From Deinococcus rubellus (GTDB lineage Bacteria; Deinococcota; Deinococci; Deinococcales; Deinococcaceae), in the NCBI RefSeq assembly GCF_025244745.1, contig NZ_CP104213.1:1171501-1235500 (forward strand): 64,000 bases of DNA. The letters run 5' to 3'. Numbering within the stretch: position 1 is the first letter of the stretch; each line of letters opens with the position of its first letter. A program made the translations under genes and the position numbers. Under the pieces are notes generated by a model that was given only the letters and a program-made list of their open reading frames with translations, was not told the DNA's origin and searched no databases. Positions 39,237 through 47,911 of the stretch are shown in pieces.

Positions 39237-39865
39237 TCACCGCAGGTAGGGGGCGAAGGGAGCCAGGGCGCTCGGGCTGGCCTCGGTCTGGGCCTGGCCG
39301 GTGACCAGGTTGAGCAGCACGCTCTCGCCGCTGACCGCCTGCCCGAGTGTCGTGACTTTTACCCCCCCCGCAGCAGGATGGCCGCCTTGGTGGGCAGGGC
39401 CACCATCTGCGCGGCGCTGGCCGCCGGGGTGGCCGCACTGACATTGCCCACCGCTGTCACCGCGCCGCTGCGGGTGTCCACGTAAATAGTCTGGGCGCTG
39501 AGGTTTTTCACCCGGTTGTCGGAGTAGCTGAGCGTGCCGGTGGCCGTGACCAGCGAGGCTTTCTGGTTGTAGGTGATCTGCTGGGCGCGCAGGGTGCCGC
39601 CCTGGCGGGTGGTCAGCACGGCGCTTGTGGCGCTCAGGCTCTCGCCGGTCTTGATGCTGATGAAGTTGGCCACCACCTTGATCCCGGCCTTGTTGTCGCG
39701 TATCGTGCCGCCCTGCGGCAGGTCGGTGATGCCGGTGGCGAGATTGAGGTTCTGAGCGCCGCGCGGCGTGATTTGCAGTCCGAAGGCCGAACTGCTCTGG
39801 GCCAGGCTGGGCGCGGTCAGGGCAGGAATCAGGGCAAGGGCTGATACGAGAAGGGCGCGTTTCAT
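39237..39865 (-). pseudogene. OstA/LptA-like secreted protein with frameshift in a G8 run
   Basis: A signal peptide (MKRALLVSALALIPALTAPSLAQ) is followed by an OstA/LptA-like beta-jelly-roll pattern: GITDLPQGGTIRDN, ANFISIKTGESLSATSAVL, LRAQQITYNQKASLVTATG and TIYVDTRSGAVTAVGNVS. The frame ends at 39359 just after a run of eight G on the minus strand. One extra G would continue as VKVTTLGQAVSGESVLLNLV and end at TGA 39239-39237, giving about 209 residues. The extension looks like genuine coding. TAAGGT lies seven bases before ATG 39865. OstA/LptA proteins carry lipopolysaccharide in other phyla; Deinococcus lacks classical lipopolysaccharide, so the cargo is unknown. Confidence 0.75.
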
Positions 39866-39872
39866 GTCCGCA

Positions 39873-39878
39873 ACCTTA
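39873..39878 (-). promoter_or_regulatory. leaderless -10 hexamer for the LptA-like gene
   Basis: TAAGGT lies seven bases before ATG 39865 and supports that start over an in-frame ATG at 39988. Confidence 0.45.
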
Positions 39879-40014
39879 AAGCCTGCGGCTGACGGGGGGT
39901 TGATCTGACCGGTCCCCTTTCGGCCCGCTTGTTGGCGGTCCGGGCTTCTGAGGCCGTGCCCGTCGCGAGTTTTAGCTTCACTTTTCATGAGAAGGCGCTA
40001 AAGTGGCCCTTCTT

Positions 40015-41169
40015 GTGAAGCGCTTGTTTCTGATTCTTGTCCTGATCCTCAGCGGCGCGCTGCTCTCGTCGCCCGTCGCAGCGGCCCCCCGGATCGGCAG
40101 TCACCTGGGCTACACCCGCCTGGTGTTCGATCTGCCTGGCGTCATCACCGCCAGCGGCCAGCTTGCCGCCCAGACCTACACGGTGCAACTGGGCGGCGTC
40201 CTGAAGAGCGAATCCGGCCCTTTGGACGTGCCCGGCCTGAGCCGCTACCAGATCAGCGGCAGCCGCCTGACCCTGACGCTGAGCGGCCCAACCCTGGGCG
40301 GCGCAGGTCAGCCGACGGTGCAGGTGCTGCCTGCCAGCGGCGTGCAACCGGCCCGGCTGGTGGTGGACGTGCCGCTCAGTGGCGCGGGTTCCGTTCTGGC
40401 AACCAAAAGTCTGGCGGCCAAAAATCCGCTGCCCAAGAAAATCTCGGTGCCCGTCACGCCACTCAGCCGCCCCGCCAGGGGCAATTCGCCCGTGACGGTG
40501 GTCATCGATCCGGGACACGGCGGGGTGTTCCCTGGCATGTCCAGTCGCTGGATCACTGAGAAGGACGTGACCCTGGATGTGGCGCTGCGGGTGCGGGCCA
40601 GATTGCAGGCGCGCGGCATCAAGGTCATCATGACGCGCACGGGCGACACCCAGATCAGCACCGACCTCACCCAGGACCTCGATGCCCGCTCACGGCTGGC
40701 CAACAACGGCAAGGTGGGGGCCTTTATCAGCATTCACGTCAACTCAGGGCCAGACAGCGCCCAGGGCATCGAAACCTACTACTTCGGCGCGCCGCTCTCG
40801 GGCAGCAGCCGCAGCACGGCGGTGTTCGAGAACGGTGGCGGCAGTCTCGGCCAGGAGCTGACCAAGCGGGCCAGCACCACCGCCCAGAACCTGCTGGGCG
40901 ATCTGGTGGCGCAGGCCAAGCTGGCCTTTTCGCGCGATCTGGCCATCAGAGTGCAGCAGAGCCTGATCAGCGTCACCAGCGCCACCAACCGGGGGGTCAA
41001 GTCCGACGCCTTTTACGTCATCAAGAACCCCACCACCCCGGCCATCCTGACCGAGATCGGTTTTGGAAGTAGCCCCACCGAAGGTCCCAAGCTGGCCCTT
41101 CCCGCCTACCGCGACCGCATCGCCGGAGCGATTGCCGACGCGATTGCGGCGTACCTGCACACGCCGTAG
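40015..41169 (+). CDS. amiC: N-acetylmuramoyl-L-alanine amidase (Amidase_3)
   Basis: The exported zinc enzyme cleaves the stem peptide from peptidoglycan during growth and division. A signal peptide (KRLFLILVLILSGALLSSPVAA) is followed by an AMIN-like domain (RIGSHLGYTRLVFDLPG to about 125). The catalytic domain has VVIDPGHGGVFPGMSSRWITEKDVTL (first His and Glu), MTRTGD, FISIHVNSG (second His) and ILTEIGFGSSPTEGP (catalytic Glu). All zinc and catalytic residues are present. GTG 40015 gives the natural signal peptide; a GTG at 40003 overlaps a TAAAGT hexamer. Symbol assigned by family; it could equally be called amiA or amiB. Confidence 0.88.
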   Translation: MKRLFLILVLILSGALLSSPVAAAPRIGSHLGYTRLVFDLPGVITASGQLAAQTYTVQLGGVLKSESGPLDVPGLSRYQISGSRLTLTLSGPTLGGAGQPTVQVLPASGVQPARLVVDVPLSGAGSVLATKSLAAKNPLPKKISVPVTPLSRPARGNSPVTVVIDPGHGGVFPGMSSRWITEKDVTLDVALRVRARLQARGIKVIMTRTGDTQISTDLTQDLDARSRLANNGKVGAFISIHVNSGPDSAQGIETYYFGAPLSGSSRSTAVFENGGGSLGQELTKRASTTAQNLLGDLVAQAKLAFSRDLAIRVQQSLISVTSATNRGVKSDAFYVIKNPTTPAILTEIGFGSSPTEGPKLALPAYRDRIAGAIADAIAAYLHTP

Positions 41170-41251
41170 CGGCTCTGGGTGCACCCCTGCCTACCCAAAT
41201 CAACCGGACTGGGCGCGCTGATCAGCCCCCAGCCCGGTCAGCCAAGGAAGC

Positions 41252-42487
41252 TCAGCCCAGCGCTTCGGTAAATGTTTCGCCCAGCGCCCTCATGCCCCGT
41301 TCGATTTGCTCGGGCGTGGCGTTGGAGTAGCTCAGGCGCAGGGTGTTCTCGCCGCCGCCCAGCGCGTAGAAGGGGCTGCCCGGCACGTAGGCGACCTTGC
41401 GCTCCACCGCCTTACTCAGCAGCGCCGTCGTGTTGACGCCTTCCGGCAAGGTGACCCACAGAAACATCCCGCCCTGCGGCACGGTGTGCTGCGCGCCCTC
41501 GGGGAAGTGCTGACCGATCTGGGCGAGCATCTGCTGGGCACGCTCGCCGTAGGCCTTCTTGACGATCTCGATCTGACGCGGCAGGGTGTCGTCGAGCAGT
41601 TCGGCGATCATCATCTGGTTGAGGGTGGGCGTGTGAAGGTCCGCGCCCTGCTTGGCCTGAATCAGCTTCTGGATGATCGGCATGGCCGCCTGCACCCAGG
41701 CGTCGCGCAGCCCCGGAGCCAGGGTTTTGGAAAAGCTCGACGAATAAATAACGTTGACCTGATCGGGGTCGCCGCCTGCCCGCTCCAGTGCGATCTGGTA
41801 GAGGCTGGGCAGTTCACTGCCAGTGAAGCGCAGTTTGCCGTAGGGATCGTCCTCGATGACCATCACACCGTAGCGGTCGGTCAGCTCAACCAGACGCTTG
41901 CGGCGCTCCAAACTGAGGGTGCGCCCGGTGGGATTCTGGAAGTTCGGCACGGCGTAGAGCAGCTTGGCCGGGGTGGTTTTCAGCAGAGTTTCGAGCGCGT
42001 CCACGTCGATGCCCTGCTCGTCGGTGGGCATCTCCACATAGTGCGGCAGGTACGGCTGGAAACTCTGCAAGGCCCCCAGATAGGTGGGGCTTTCGACCAG
42101 CACCACGTCGCCTTCCGAGATCAGCACCTTGCCGAGCAGATCGAGACCCTGCTGGCTGCCGGTCATGATCTGTACATTCTGGGGCGGAATATTGCTCTGA
42201 CGGCCAATCCATTCGCGCAGCGGCAGGTGGCCCTCGGTGGTGGAGTATTGCAGCGCGGCGGGACCGTACTTCTCCATCACGGTGGTGAAGGCCTGCTTCA
42301 TGGCGTCCAGCGGAAACAGTTCCGGAGCCGGGAGGCCGCCCGCAAACGAGATCACGTCCGGCTCTTGGGTGATCTTCAGGATCTCGCGGATGGCGCTGGC
42401 GGTCATGATCTGGGCGCGGCTGCTCAGGCGCGAATTCCAGTAGGCCGCATTCCAGGTGGTCGTGCTGGGCATGTCGGTGATCGTCAT
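41252..42487 (-). CDS. lysN: PLP-dependent aminotransferase, LysN/2-aminoadipate type
   Basis: LysN-type enzymes transaminate 2-aminoadipate in the AAA pathway to lysine used by Thermus and Deinococcus, and also accept other amino acids. Blocks: FAGGLPAPELFPLDAM (about 49-64), LQYSTTEGHLPLREWI, YAVPNFQNPTGRTLS, EDDPYGKLRF, the cofactor lysine in SSSFSKTLAPGLRDAW near residue 246, and LRLSYSN. At 411 residues the length fits. ATG 42487 follows TAGCAT by five bases. Other aminotransferases of this fold (kynurenine type) look similar, so the exact substrate is inferred. Confidence 0.85.
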   Translation of the reverse strand: MTITDMPSTTTWNAAYWNSRLSSRAQIMTASAIREILKITQEPDVISFAGGLPAPELFPLDAMKQAFTTVMEKYGPAALQYSTTEGHLPLREWIGRQSNIPPQNVQIMTGSQQGLDLLGKVLISEGDVVLVESPTYLGALQSFQPYLPHYVEMPTDEQGIDVDALETLLKTTPAKLLYAVPNFQNPTGRTLSLERRKRLVELTDRYGVMVIEDDPYGKLRFTGSELPSLYQIALERAGGDPDQVNVIYSSSFSKTLAPGLRDAWVQAAMPIIQKLIQAKQGADLHTPTLNQMMIAELLDDTLPRQIEIVKKAYGERAQQMLAQIGQHFPEGAQHTVPQGGMFLWVTLPEGVNTTALLSKAVERKVAYVPGSPFYALGGGENTLRLSYSNATPEQIERGMRALGETFTEALG

Positions 42488-42492
42488 GCTGC

Positions 42493-42498
42493 ATGCTA
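42493..42498 (-). promoter_or_regulatory. leaderless -10 hexamer for lysN
   Basis: TAGCAT lies five bases before ATG 42487. Confidence 0.35.
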
Positions 42499-42564
42499 CT
42501 CCCCGGCCCCCTGAGAAGGCCAAGCGGCCCCCCACCCCGGTCATCCGGGTATTTCGGAATGTGG

Positions 42565-42594
42565 CTGGAATTGCCCCACCTATGTCAATTCCAG
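42565..42594. repeat. perfect 9-base inverted repeat upstream of fba
   Basis: CTGGAATTG (42565-42573) and CAATTCCAG (42586-42594) are separated by 12 bases. They lie about 20 bases upstream of a TATGGT hexamer (42615-42620) and 70 bases before the fba ATG, a position suited to an operator. Confidence 0.5.
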
Positions 42595-42665
42595 GGTCGC
42601 CGCGCCGCGCTTGCTATGGTGTTGGGCGCAAGGCTTCAAGCCCCATTCATTCAGGAGGAACAACT

Positions 42666-43583
42666 ATGCTCGTCACCGGCTCAGACATTCTGGTTCCCGC
42701 CCGCGCTGGCAAATACGGCGTCGGCGCGTTCAACACCAACAATATGGAAATCACCCAGGCGATCATTCACACCGCCGAGAAACTCCGCTCGCCGGTCATC
42801 GTGCAGATGAGCGAGGGGGCCATCAAGTACGGCGGGCAGGACCTGGCGAACATCGTCAAGGACATCGCCGCCCGCGCCACTGTGCCGGTCGCCCTGCATC
42901 TCGATCACGGTTCCTCGTATGCCAGCGCCCTCAACGCCATCCGGATGGGCTTTACCTCGGTGATGATCGACGCCTCGCACCACACCTTTGACGACAATGT
43001 GGCCGAGACCCGCCGCGTCGTCGAGGCCGCGCACGCCATGGGCATCAGTGTGGAGTCGGAACTGGGCCGTCTGGGCGGCATCGAAGAGAACATCATCGTG
43101 GACGAGAAGGACGCCTTCCTGACCGATCCCGAGGAGGCGGTGCGCTTCATCGAGCAGACCGGTACCGATTACCTGGCGATTGCCATCGGCACCTCGCACG
43201 GCGCGTACAAGGGCAAGGGCCGCCCCTACATCGATCAGGCCCGCATCGCCAGAATCGGTGAGATGACCTCCATTCCGCTGGTGGCGCACGGATCGAGCGG
43301 CGTGCCCGCCGACATCGTGCAGCGCTTCCGCGATTCGGGCGGCGAGATTGGCGAGGCAGCGGGAATCGACGACGATGATCTGCGCCAGGCCTGCCAGCAC
43401 GGCATCGCCAAGGTCAACGTGGATACCGATCTGCGGCTGGCCAGCACGGTGGGCATCCGCGAGGTGCTGCACGCCAATCCCAAAGAGTTCGATCCCCGCA
43501 AGATCTTCGGCCCGGCCCGCGACGTGATGTCCCAGGTCATCGAGCACAAGATGCGGGTGCTGGGGAGCGTCGGGAAAGCTTAA
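42666..43583 (+). CDS. fba: class II fructose-bisphosphate aldolase
   Basis: The zinc-dependent aldolase interconverts fructose 1,6-bisphosphate with glyceraldehyde 3-phosphate and dihydroxyacetone phosphate. Motifs: VGAFNTNNMEI, ALHLDHGSSYASAL (catalytic Asp and zinc His), ESELGRLGGIEEN, AIGTSHGAYKGKGRP (zinc His), VAHGSSGVP (zinc His) and GIAKVNVDTDLR (phosphate site). At 305 residues it is the short class IIA form of Gram-positive type. AGGAGG lies upstream of ATG 42666, so this gene has a conventional leader. An IS element sits between its stop codon and its terminator. Confidence 0.96.
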   Translation: MLVTGSDILVPARAGKYGVGAFNTNNMEITQAIIHTAEKLRSPVIVQMSEGAIKYGGQDLANIVKDIAARATVPVALHLDHGSSYASALNAIRMGFTSVMIDASHHTFDDNVAETRRVVEAAHAMGISVESELGRLGGIEENIIVDEKDAFLTDPEEAVRFIEQTGTDYLAIAIGTSHGAYKGKGRPYIDQARIARIGEMTSIPLVAHGSSGVPADIVQRFRDSGGEIGEAAGIDDDDLRQACQHGIAKVNVDTDLRLASTVGIREVLHANPKEFDPRKIFGPARDVMSQVIEHKMRVLGSVGKA

Positions 43584-43601
43584 ACGCCGCATCCGTCACA
43601 C

Positions 43602-44483
43602 CTAGAGGCTGGTTGAGAGGGAATCGAAGTTTGACGGGATGATTTTGTCGCTGGCAAACTGGACGGATGGATCGCCGTGCGTACCCAAGTGATGTAGATG
43701 ACGAGACGTACCACTTTTTATTGCCGTACCTGGCCTTAACCCCTGAGGATGCCCCGCAGCGGAAATTTCCGCTGCGAGAGGTCTTGAATGCGTTGTTGTG
43801 GATGAGTCGAACGGGGGCGCAATGGGCATTTCTGCCGCACGATCTTCCACCAGCAGAAGTGGTCCGCAGTCAGGCGAAGCGGTGGTTCGAAGCGGGGTGC
43901 TTTGAGAACGCCGTACACGACTGACGGATGCTCAGTCGCGTTCAACAGCAACGTGCCGGCGAGCCGACGGCGATCATCATCGACAGCCGCACGTTGCAAA
44001 GCACCCCGGAAAGTGGTCACCGTGCCGGGTTCGATGGAGCGAAGAAGCGCAAGGGTACCAAGGTCCATCTGGCGGTGGATACGCTGGGTCACCTGTTGAC
44101 CTTGACCACGTCGCCGGCCAACGAACAGGATCGCGCGCAGGTAGAGGCGCTGTGTCACAGCGCCCAGGAGCTCACAGGTGGGATGCTGGAGGTCGTATTT
44201 GCCGATCAGGGCTACACCGGAGAACAAGCGCAGAATGCGGCGCGCAAAAGCAATATTGAGTTGATCGTCGTGAAGCGTCCGGACGCTTCACGGGGATTTG
44301 TCTTGCTGCCGAAACGATGGGTGGTGGAACGTTCGCTGGCGTGGTTGTCGCGCTTTCGTCGATTGGGGCGTGATCTGGAACGGCTGTCCTCGACCTTGAT
44401 CGGCTTCCACTTCGTCGCCGCCTGCGTTCTGTTACTGACTAAACTCAGGCCCATCCTTGGATAGGCTGTCCACCAGCCTCTAG
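43602..44483 (+). mobile_element. IS5-family insertion sequence (IS427-like)
   Basis: The element is about 880 bases long. Terminal inverted repeats are GAGGCTGGTTGAGAG on the left and, read inward, GAGGCTGGTGGACAG on the right. CTAG at both ends (43602-43605 and 44480-44483) is either a four-base target duplication or a TA duplication with matching tips, both known in this group. It carries one transposase frame interrupted by a TGA. It inserted 19 bases after the fba stop codon and before the fba terminator. I see no second copy in the window. Confidence 0.88.
43667..44464 (+). pseudogene. IS5-family transposase with in-frame TGA
   Basis: The first 85 codons ([40 protein letters not shown]) form the DUF4096-like N-terminal domain. 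They end at TGA 43922-43924. The same frame continues directly with RMLSRVQQQ and the DDE domain: [11 protein letters not shown] (first Asp), [12 protein letters not shown] (second Asp) and [19 protein letters not shown] (Glu). Related proteins have HDLRML across this point, so a single codon (Leu to TGA) is the lesion. The rest of the frame is intact, which indicates recent inactivation, suppression by readthrough, or a sequence error. Confidence 0.85.
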
Positions 44484-44492
44484 ATTAGAAGG

Positions 44493-44520
44493 CCGTCTCC
44501 GAGATGGGGGCGGTTTTTTT
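44493..44520 (+). terminator. intrinsic terminator, originally of fba
   Basis: CCGTCTCC (44493-44500) pairs with GGGGGCGG (44506-44513) over eight bases, two of them G-T wobbles. The loop is GAGAT and seven T follow. The IS now lies between it and fba. Confidence 0.8.
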
Positions 44521-44633
44521 AGATCGTGGATGCCGTTTGTCAATACTGCATTATGCCTAGGGCCGCTGCCCACCCGCGTGTTAGCTTGACGTGAAAAGAG
44601 TCGGGCCAAGTCGGGCAGCAGGGGCGAATAAGA

Positions 44634-45803
44634 ATGAGCACGGGAATAGTGACAACGCGCGCTTTTCAGAGTGGAGCCGCCATTGCGACGGCAGTGACGC
44701 TGGGCCATCTGATCAATGACGCCTACGGTGCGATGCTGACTCCCTTGGGACCGGCGCTGCAAAGCAAATTCGGAGTCAGCATTGCGGCCATCACACTGCT
44801 CTCCAGCATCTTCGCGCTGACCAGCAGCGTATTGCAGCCGCTGCTGGGCGTCATTGGCGAGCGCCTGGGCAGCCGACTGATGGCCGCCTTCGGACCGGTC
44901 TTCACCGGGCTGGGCCTGACCCTGATTGGGTTCGTGCCCTGGTTCGGGGCGTTGATGCTGCTGGTGGCAGTGGCGGGGCTGGGCAGCGGATTTTTTCACC
45001 CGTCGGGCGCGGCCTACGTGGCGCGTTCCAGTCCGACCAGCCAGCGTGGGTTGTGGGCCAGCCTATTCAGCGCGGGCGGCACGGCGGGTATGGCGCTGGG
45101 ACCGGTGTTTGCCAGCGCGGGCCTGCAACACCTCCACTGGTTCGGCCTGATCGGTCTGGTCATCGGTGTCATCAGTTATCTCATCACGCCTGACTACCAC
45201 CCGGCGGCCAAGCGCCTGACCCTCAAGGCTTATCTGGGTATCTTCAGAGGTCCGATGGTGACGCTGTGGAGCATGGCGGTGCTGCGGAGCCTGGCCAGTA
45301 TCGGCTATAACACCATGCTGCCGTTCATTCTGGTGGAGCGCGGCTACGGCCTGAGGGAAGTGGCCATCACGCTGGCAGTATTCGCGGTGGCCTCGGCGCT
45401 GGGCGGCATCGTGGGTGGGCGCATCTCAGACAAGATCGGGCGGGTGCCGGTGCTGCGGAGTGCCATCCTCGCCACCCTGCCGCTGTTCGCCGCCCTGATC
45501 TACTCCAACCCCGGCCAGTGGTGGTTTTATCCGCTGACCTTTCTGGTGGGCGCGGCGGTCAATTCCAGCGTTCCGGTGGGCGTCGTCACCGCCCAGGAAT
45601 ACGCGCCGGGGCACATCGCGGTGGCCAGCAGCATCATGATGGGGTTCTCGTGGGGATTTGCTGGAATGCTGATCTTCCTGGTGGGCTTCCTGGCCGACGC
45701 GACCTCGCCCAGCATCGCTGCCCTGTGCGCCGTGCTGCTGCTGCTGCCCAGTGTGTACCTGGCTTACCGCCTGCCGGAGCCGCAAAAGCAGCAATTCGGG
45801 TGA
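44634..45803 (+). CDS. MFS transporter, Fsr (fosmidomycin resistance) type
   Basis: This 389-residue inner-membrane protein has 12 hydrophobic helices. LGHLINDAYGAMLTPLGPAL in helix 1 and GSGFFHPSGAAYVARSSPTS in helices 4-5 are typical of the Fsr subfamily; GGRISDKIGRVPVLRSAIL is the MFS cytoplasmic loop motif. Fsr proteins are drug or metabolite exporters driven by protons; the true substrate here is unknown. The gene is monocistronic. A weak AGGGG site lies upstream of ATG 44634. Confidence 0.88.
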   Translation: MSTGIVTTRAFQSGAAIATAVTLGHLINDAYGAMLTPLGPALQSKFGVSIAAITLLSSIFALTSSVLQPLLGVIGERLGSRLMAAFGPVFTGLGLTLIGFVPWFGALMLLVAVAGLGSGFFHPSGAAYVARSSPTSQRGLWASLFSAGGTAGMALGPVFASAGLQHLHWFGLIGLVIGVISYLITPDYHPAAKRLTLKAYLGIFRGPMVTLWSMAVLRSLASIGYNTMLPFILVERGYGLREVAITLAVFAVASALGGIVGGRISDKIGRVPVLRSAILATLPLFAALIYSNPGQWWFYPLTFLVGAAVNSSVPVGVVTAQEYAPGHIAVASSIMMGFSWGFAGMLIFLVGFLADATSPSIAALCAVLLLLPSVYLAYRLPEPQKQQFG

Positions 45804-46214
45804 GTGGCCTGGCTCTTTGCAGTGAGGGCAGATCGGCGGACTGACTGAAACGACAACCACTTCACTCATTCATCCCCTCCCCAACCCTCGCCTCTCCCGC
45901 GACCTGTTCCCATAAAGAGAGTGGGGAAGAAAAACCTGAAACCAATTTCGCATTCTAGCCTGGCTAGCCGGGCAAGTCTTCGGCACAGCGACACTCCATG
46001 ACCGCACGACAGTCTGGAGTGTTGGTGTAAGCGGTTACTGGGAACGCTGGAAGCTTCATCCCGAGCGGACTGGTACAGCTCCACAGGAGAGCGACCTGTT
46101 CCCACTCCCCACCGGGGAGGGAGCGGACGCCCTTGAGGACGCCTGCCCGGTGGGGGGAGGAGTGAACGCAAGTGCCATAAGCTGAAGCCTCCCACAATCT
46201 GTCGCCCAGTACAT
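45804..46214. other. intergenic stretch with repeated 14-base word
   Basis: No supported gene. GCGACCTGTTCCCA occurs at 45899-45912 and again at 46091-46104, each next to C-rich/G-rich runs that can pair (for example CTCCCC with GGGGAG at 46106-46121). It may be remnants of a small repeat. Confidence 0.4.
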
Positions 46215-46220
46215 TACATT
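46215..46220 (+). promoter_or_regulatory. leaderless -10 hexamer for ade
   Basis: TACATT lies five bases before ATG 46226. Confidence 0.35.
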
Positions 46221-46225
46221 GGCCC

Positions 46226-47911
46226 ATGCCCGATTCTTCCCCCGAAACGGCCCTGCGCCAACGCCTCGTGCGCGTCGCCCTCAGGCAGGAACCCGCCGAT
46301 CTGGTCATTCGCAACGCCCAGATCGTCAGCGTGACCACCCGCGAACTGCTGAGCGGCGACGTGGCCATCGCGGGCGGCTCCATCGCGGCGGTGGGGCCGG
46401 ACTACTGGGCTGCCGAGGTGTTCGACGCGGACGGCAAGTATCTCTCGCCCGGTTTCATCGATGCGCACATTCACATTGAGTCGAGCCTGATGACTCCGGC
46501 CAGTTTCGCCCGTGCCGTGCGGCCACGCGGCACGACTGGGGTAATAGCCGAGCCGCACGAGATCGTGAACGTGCTGGGCGAGGCGGGCCTGCGCTGGATG
46601 CTGGAGGCTGGAGCCAGCAGCGGGGTGAGGATGTGGGCCTCGCAGCCGTCTTGTGTGCCCGCCAGCGTGTTCGAGCAGGGCGGCGTGCGGCTGGAGCCAG
46701 CCGACATCGGGCGCGGCCTGAAGGTGCCGGGGGTGCTGGGTCTGGCCGAGATGATGAACTATCCCGGCGTGCTGGGCCAGGACGCGGCAGTGTGGGCCAC
46801 GCTGGAAGCGGCGCGCGGCAAGCGCATTGACGGCCACGCGGCGGGGCTGAGTGGCGATCGGCTGCAAGCCTACGCGGCGGCGGGCATCCACTCCGATCAC
46901 GAGGCGACCACCCAGGCCGAGGCCCTTGATCGCCTGCGTGCCGGGCTGTGGCTGATGGTGCGTGAGGGATCGGCGGCACGCAATCTGGCCGCACTCACGC
47001 CGGTGCTGCGCTCCATGCCGCGCCGTGCCCTACTGGTCAGTGACGACATCGGGGCCGACTGGCTGCTGGAGCGCGGCCACCTCGATCATCAGCTCCGGCA
47101 ACTGGTAGCCTTTGGCATCGATCCGCTCTACGCTCTGGGTCTGGTCACCTGCAACCCTGCCGAGTACTGGGGTCTGCACGATGTGGGTGTGATCGGCCCC
47201 GGCTTCCGCGCCGATCTGGTGCTGCTCAACGACCTCACGAATTTCGGGGTGGCCGAGTGCTGGCTCGGTGGGCAACCACTCTCGGCGCTCAGTTCGCCCG
47301 CGCTGACCCCGCCCCTGCCTGGCGGTGGGGTGAATGTAGTAGGCCTTGAGCAAGCTGACCTGAGTGTGCCGCCGCACTGGCCGGTCATCGGTGTGCGGTC
47401 CGACCAGATCGAGACCTACATAGCTGCACCCGGCAGCGGCGACACCAAGCTGGTCGTCGTGGACCGCTACGGGCGCGGGCTGATCAGTGCCGCCTGGACC
47501 CATGGCATCGGGCTGCAGTGCGGCGCGGTGGCGCTCAGTGTGCTGCACGACGCCCACCATCTGGTGATGGCCGGGGCCGCCGGACCAGAGGGGGACGCCG
47601 ACATCCGGGCAGCGGGGCTGGCCGTCGAGCAGCTCGGGGGCGGTGTGGTGATTGTGGACAGAGGCGAGGTCATCGCCAGCCTACCGCTGCCCTACGGCGG
47701 CCTGATGAGCGATTTGCCGCCCGCAGAGGTGGCTGCACGGGTACAGGGCATCCAGACGGCCCTGCACGAGCGCGGCTGCCTGCTGCCCGAAGCGCTGACC
47801 ACCCTCAGTTTCCTGGGCCTGAGTGTCATTCCCGACCTCAAATTGACGCCTGCCGGGCTGCTGGACGTGCGGGCCTGGGCACTGCTGAACGAGGAGGACG
47901 CTGGACTTTAG
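46226..47911 (+). CDS. ade: adenine deaminase
   Basis: Ade hydrolyses adenine to hypoxanthine in purine salvage. It is the amidohydrolase-type enzyme of bacteria. The metal site is visible: SPGFIDAHIHIESSLMTPAS (about residues 74-93), TGVIAEPHEIVNVLG, MWASQPSCVPAS, GLAEMMNYPGV, DGHAAGLSGDRLQAY and GIHSDHEATT. The C-terminal domain includes GIGLQCGAVALSVLHDAHHLVMAG. At 561 residues it is full length. It converges on the aldo/keto reductase gene, with stop codons overlapping by four bases. Confidence 0.94.
   Translation: MPDSSPETALRQRLVRVALRQEPADLVIRNAQIVSVTTRELLSGDVAIAGGSIAAVGPDYWAAEVFDADGKYLSPGFIDAHIHIESSLMTPASFARAVRPRGTTGVIAEPHEIVNVLGEAGLRWMLEAGASSGVRMWASQPSCVPASVFEQGGVRLEPADIGRGLKVPGVLGLAEMMNYPGVLGQDAAVWATLEAARGKRIDGHAAGLSGDRLQAYAAAGIHSDHEATTQAEALDRLRAGLWLMVREGSAARNLAALTPVLRSMPRRALLVSDDIGADWLLERGHLDHQLRQLVAFGIDPLYALGLVTCNPAEYWGLHDVGVIGPGFRADLVLLNDLTNFGVAECWLGGQPLSALSSPALTPPLPGGGVNVVGLEQADLSVPPHWPVIGVRSDQIETYIAAPGSGDTKLVVVDRYGRGLISAAWTHGIGLQCGAVALSVLHDAHHLVMAGAAGPEGDADIRAAGLAVEQLGGGVVIVDRGEVIASLPLPYGGLMSDLPPAEVAARVQGIQTALHERGCLLPEALTTLSFLGLSVIPDLKLTPAGLLDVRAWALLNEEDAGL

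Noticed and set aside
41306..42514. 402-codon plus-strand frame across lysN
   Set aside because: Shadow of the aminotransferase gene on the other strand, with no recognisable domain.
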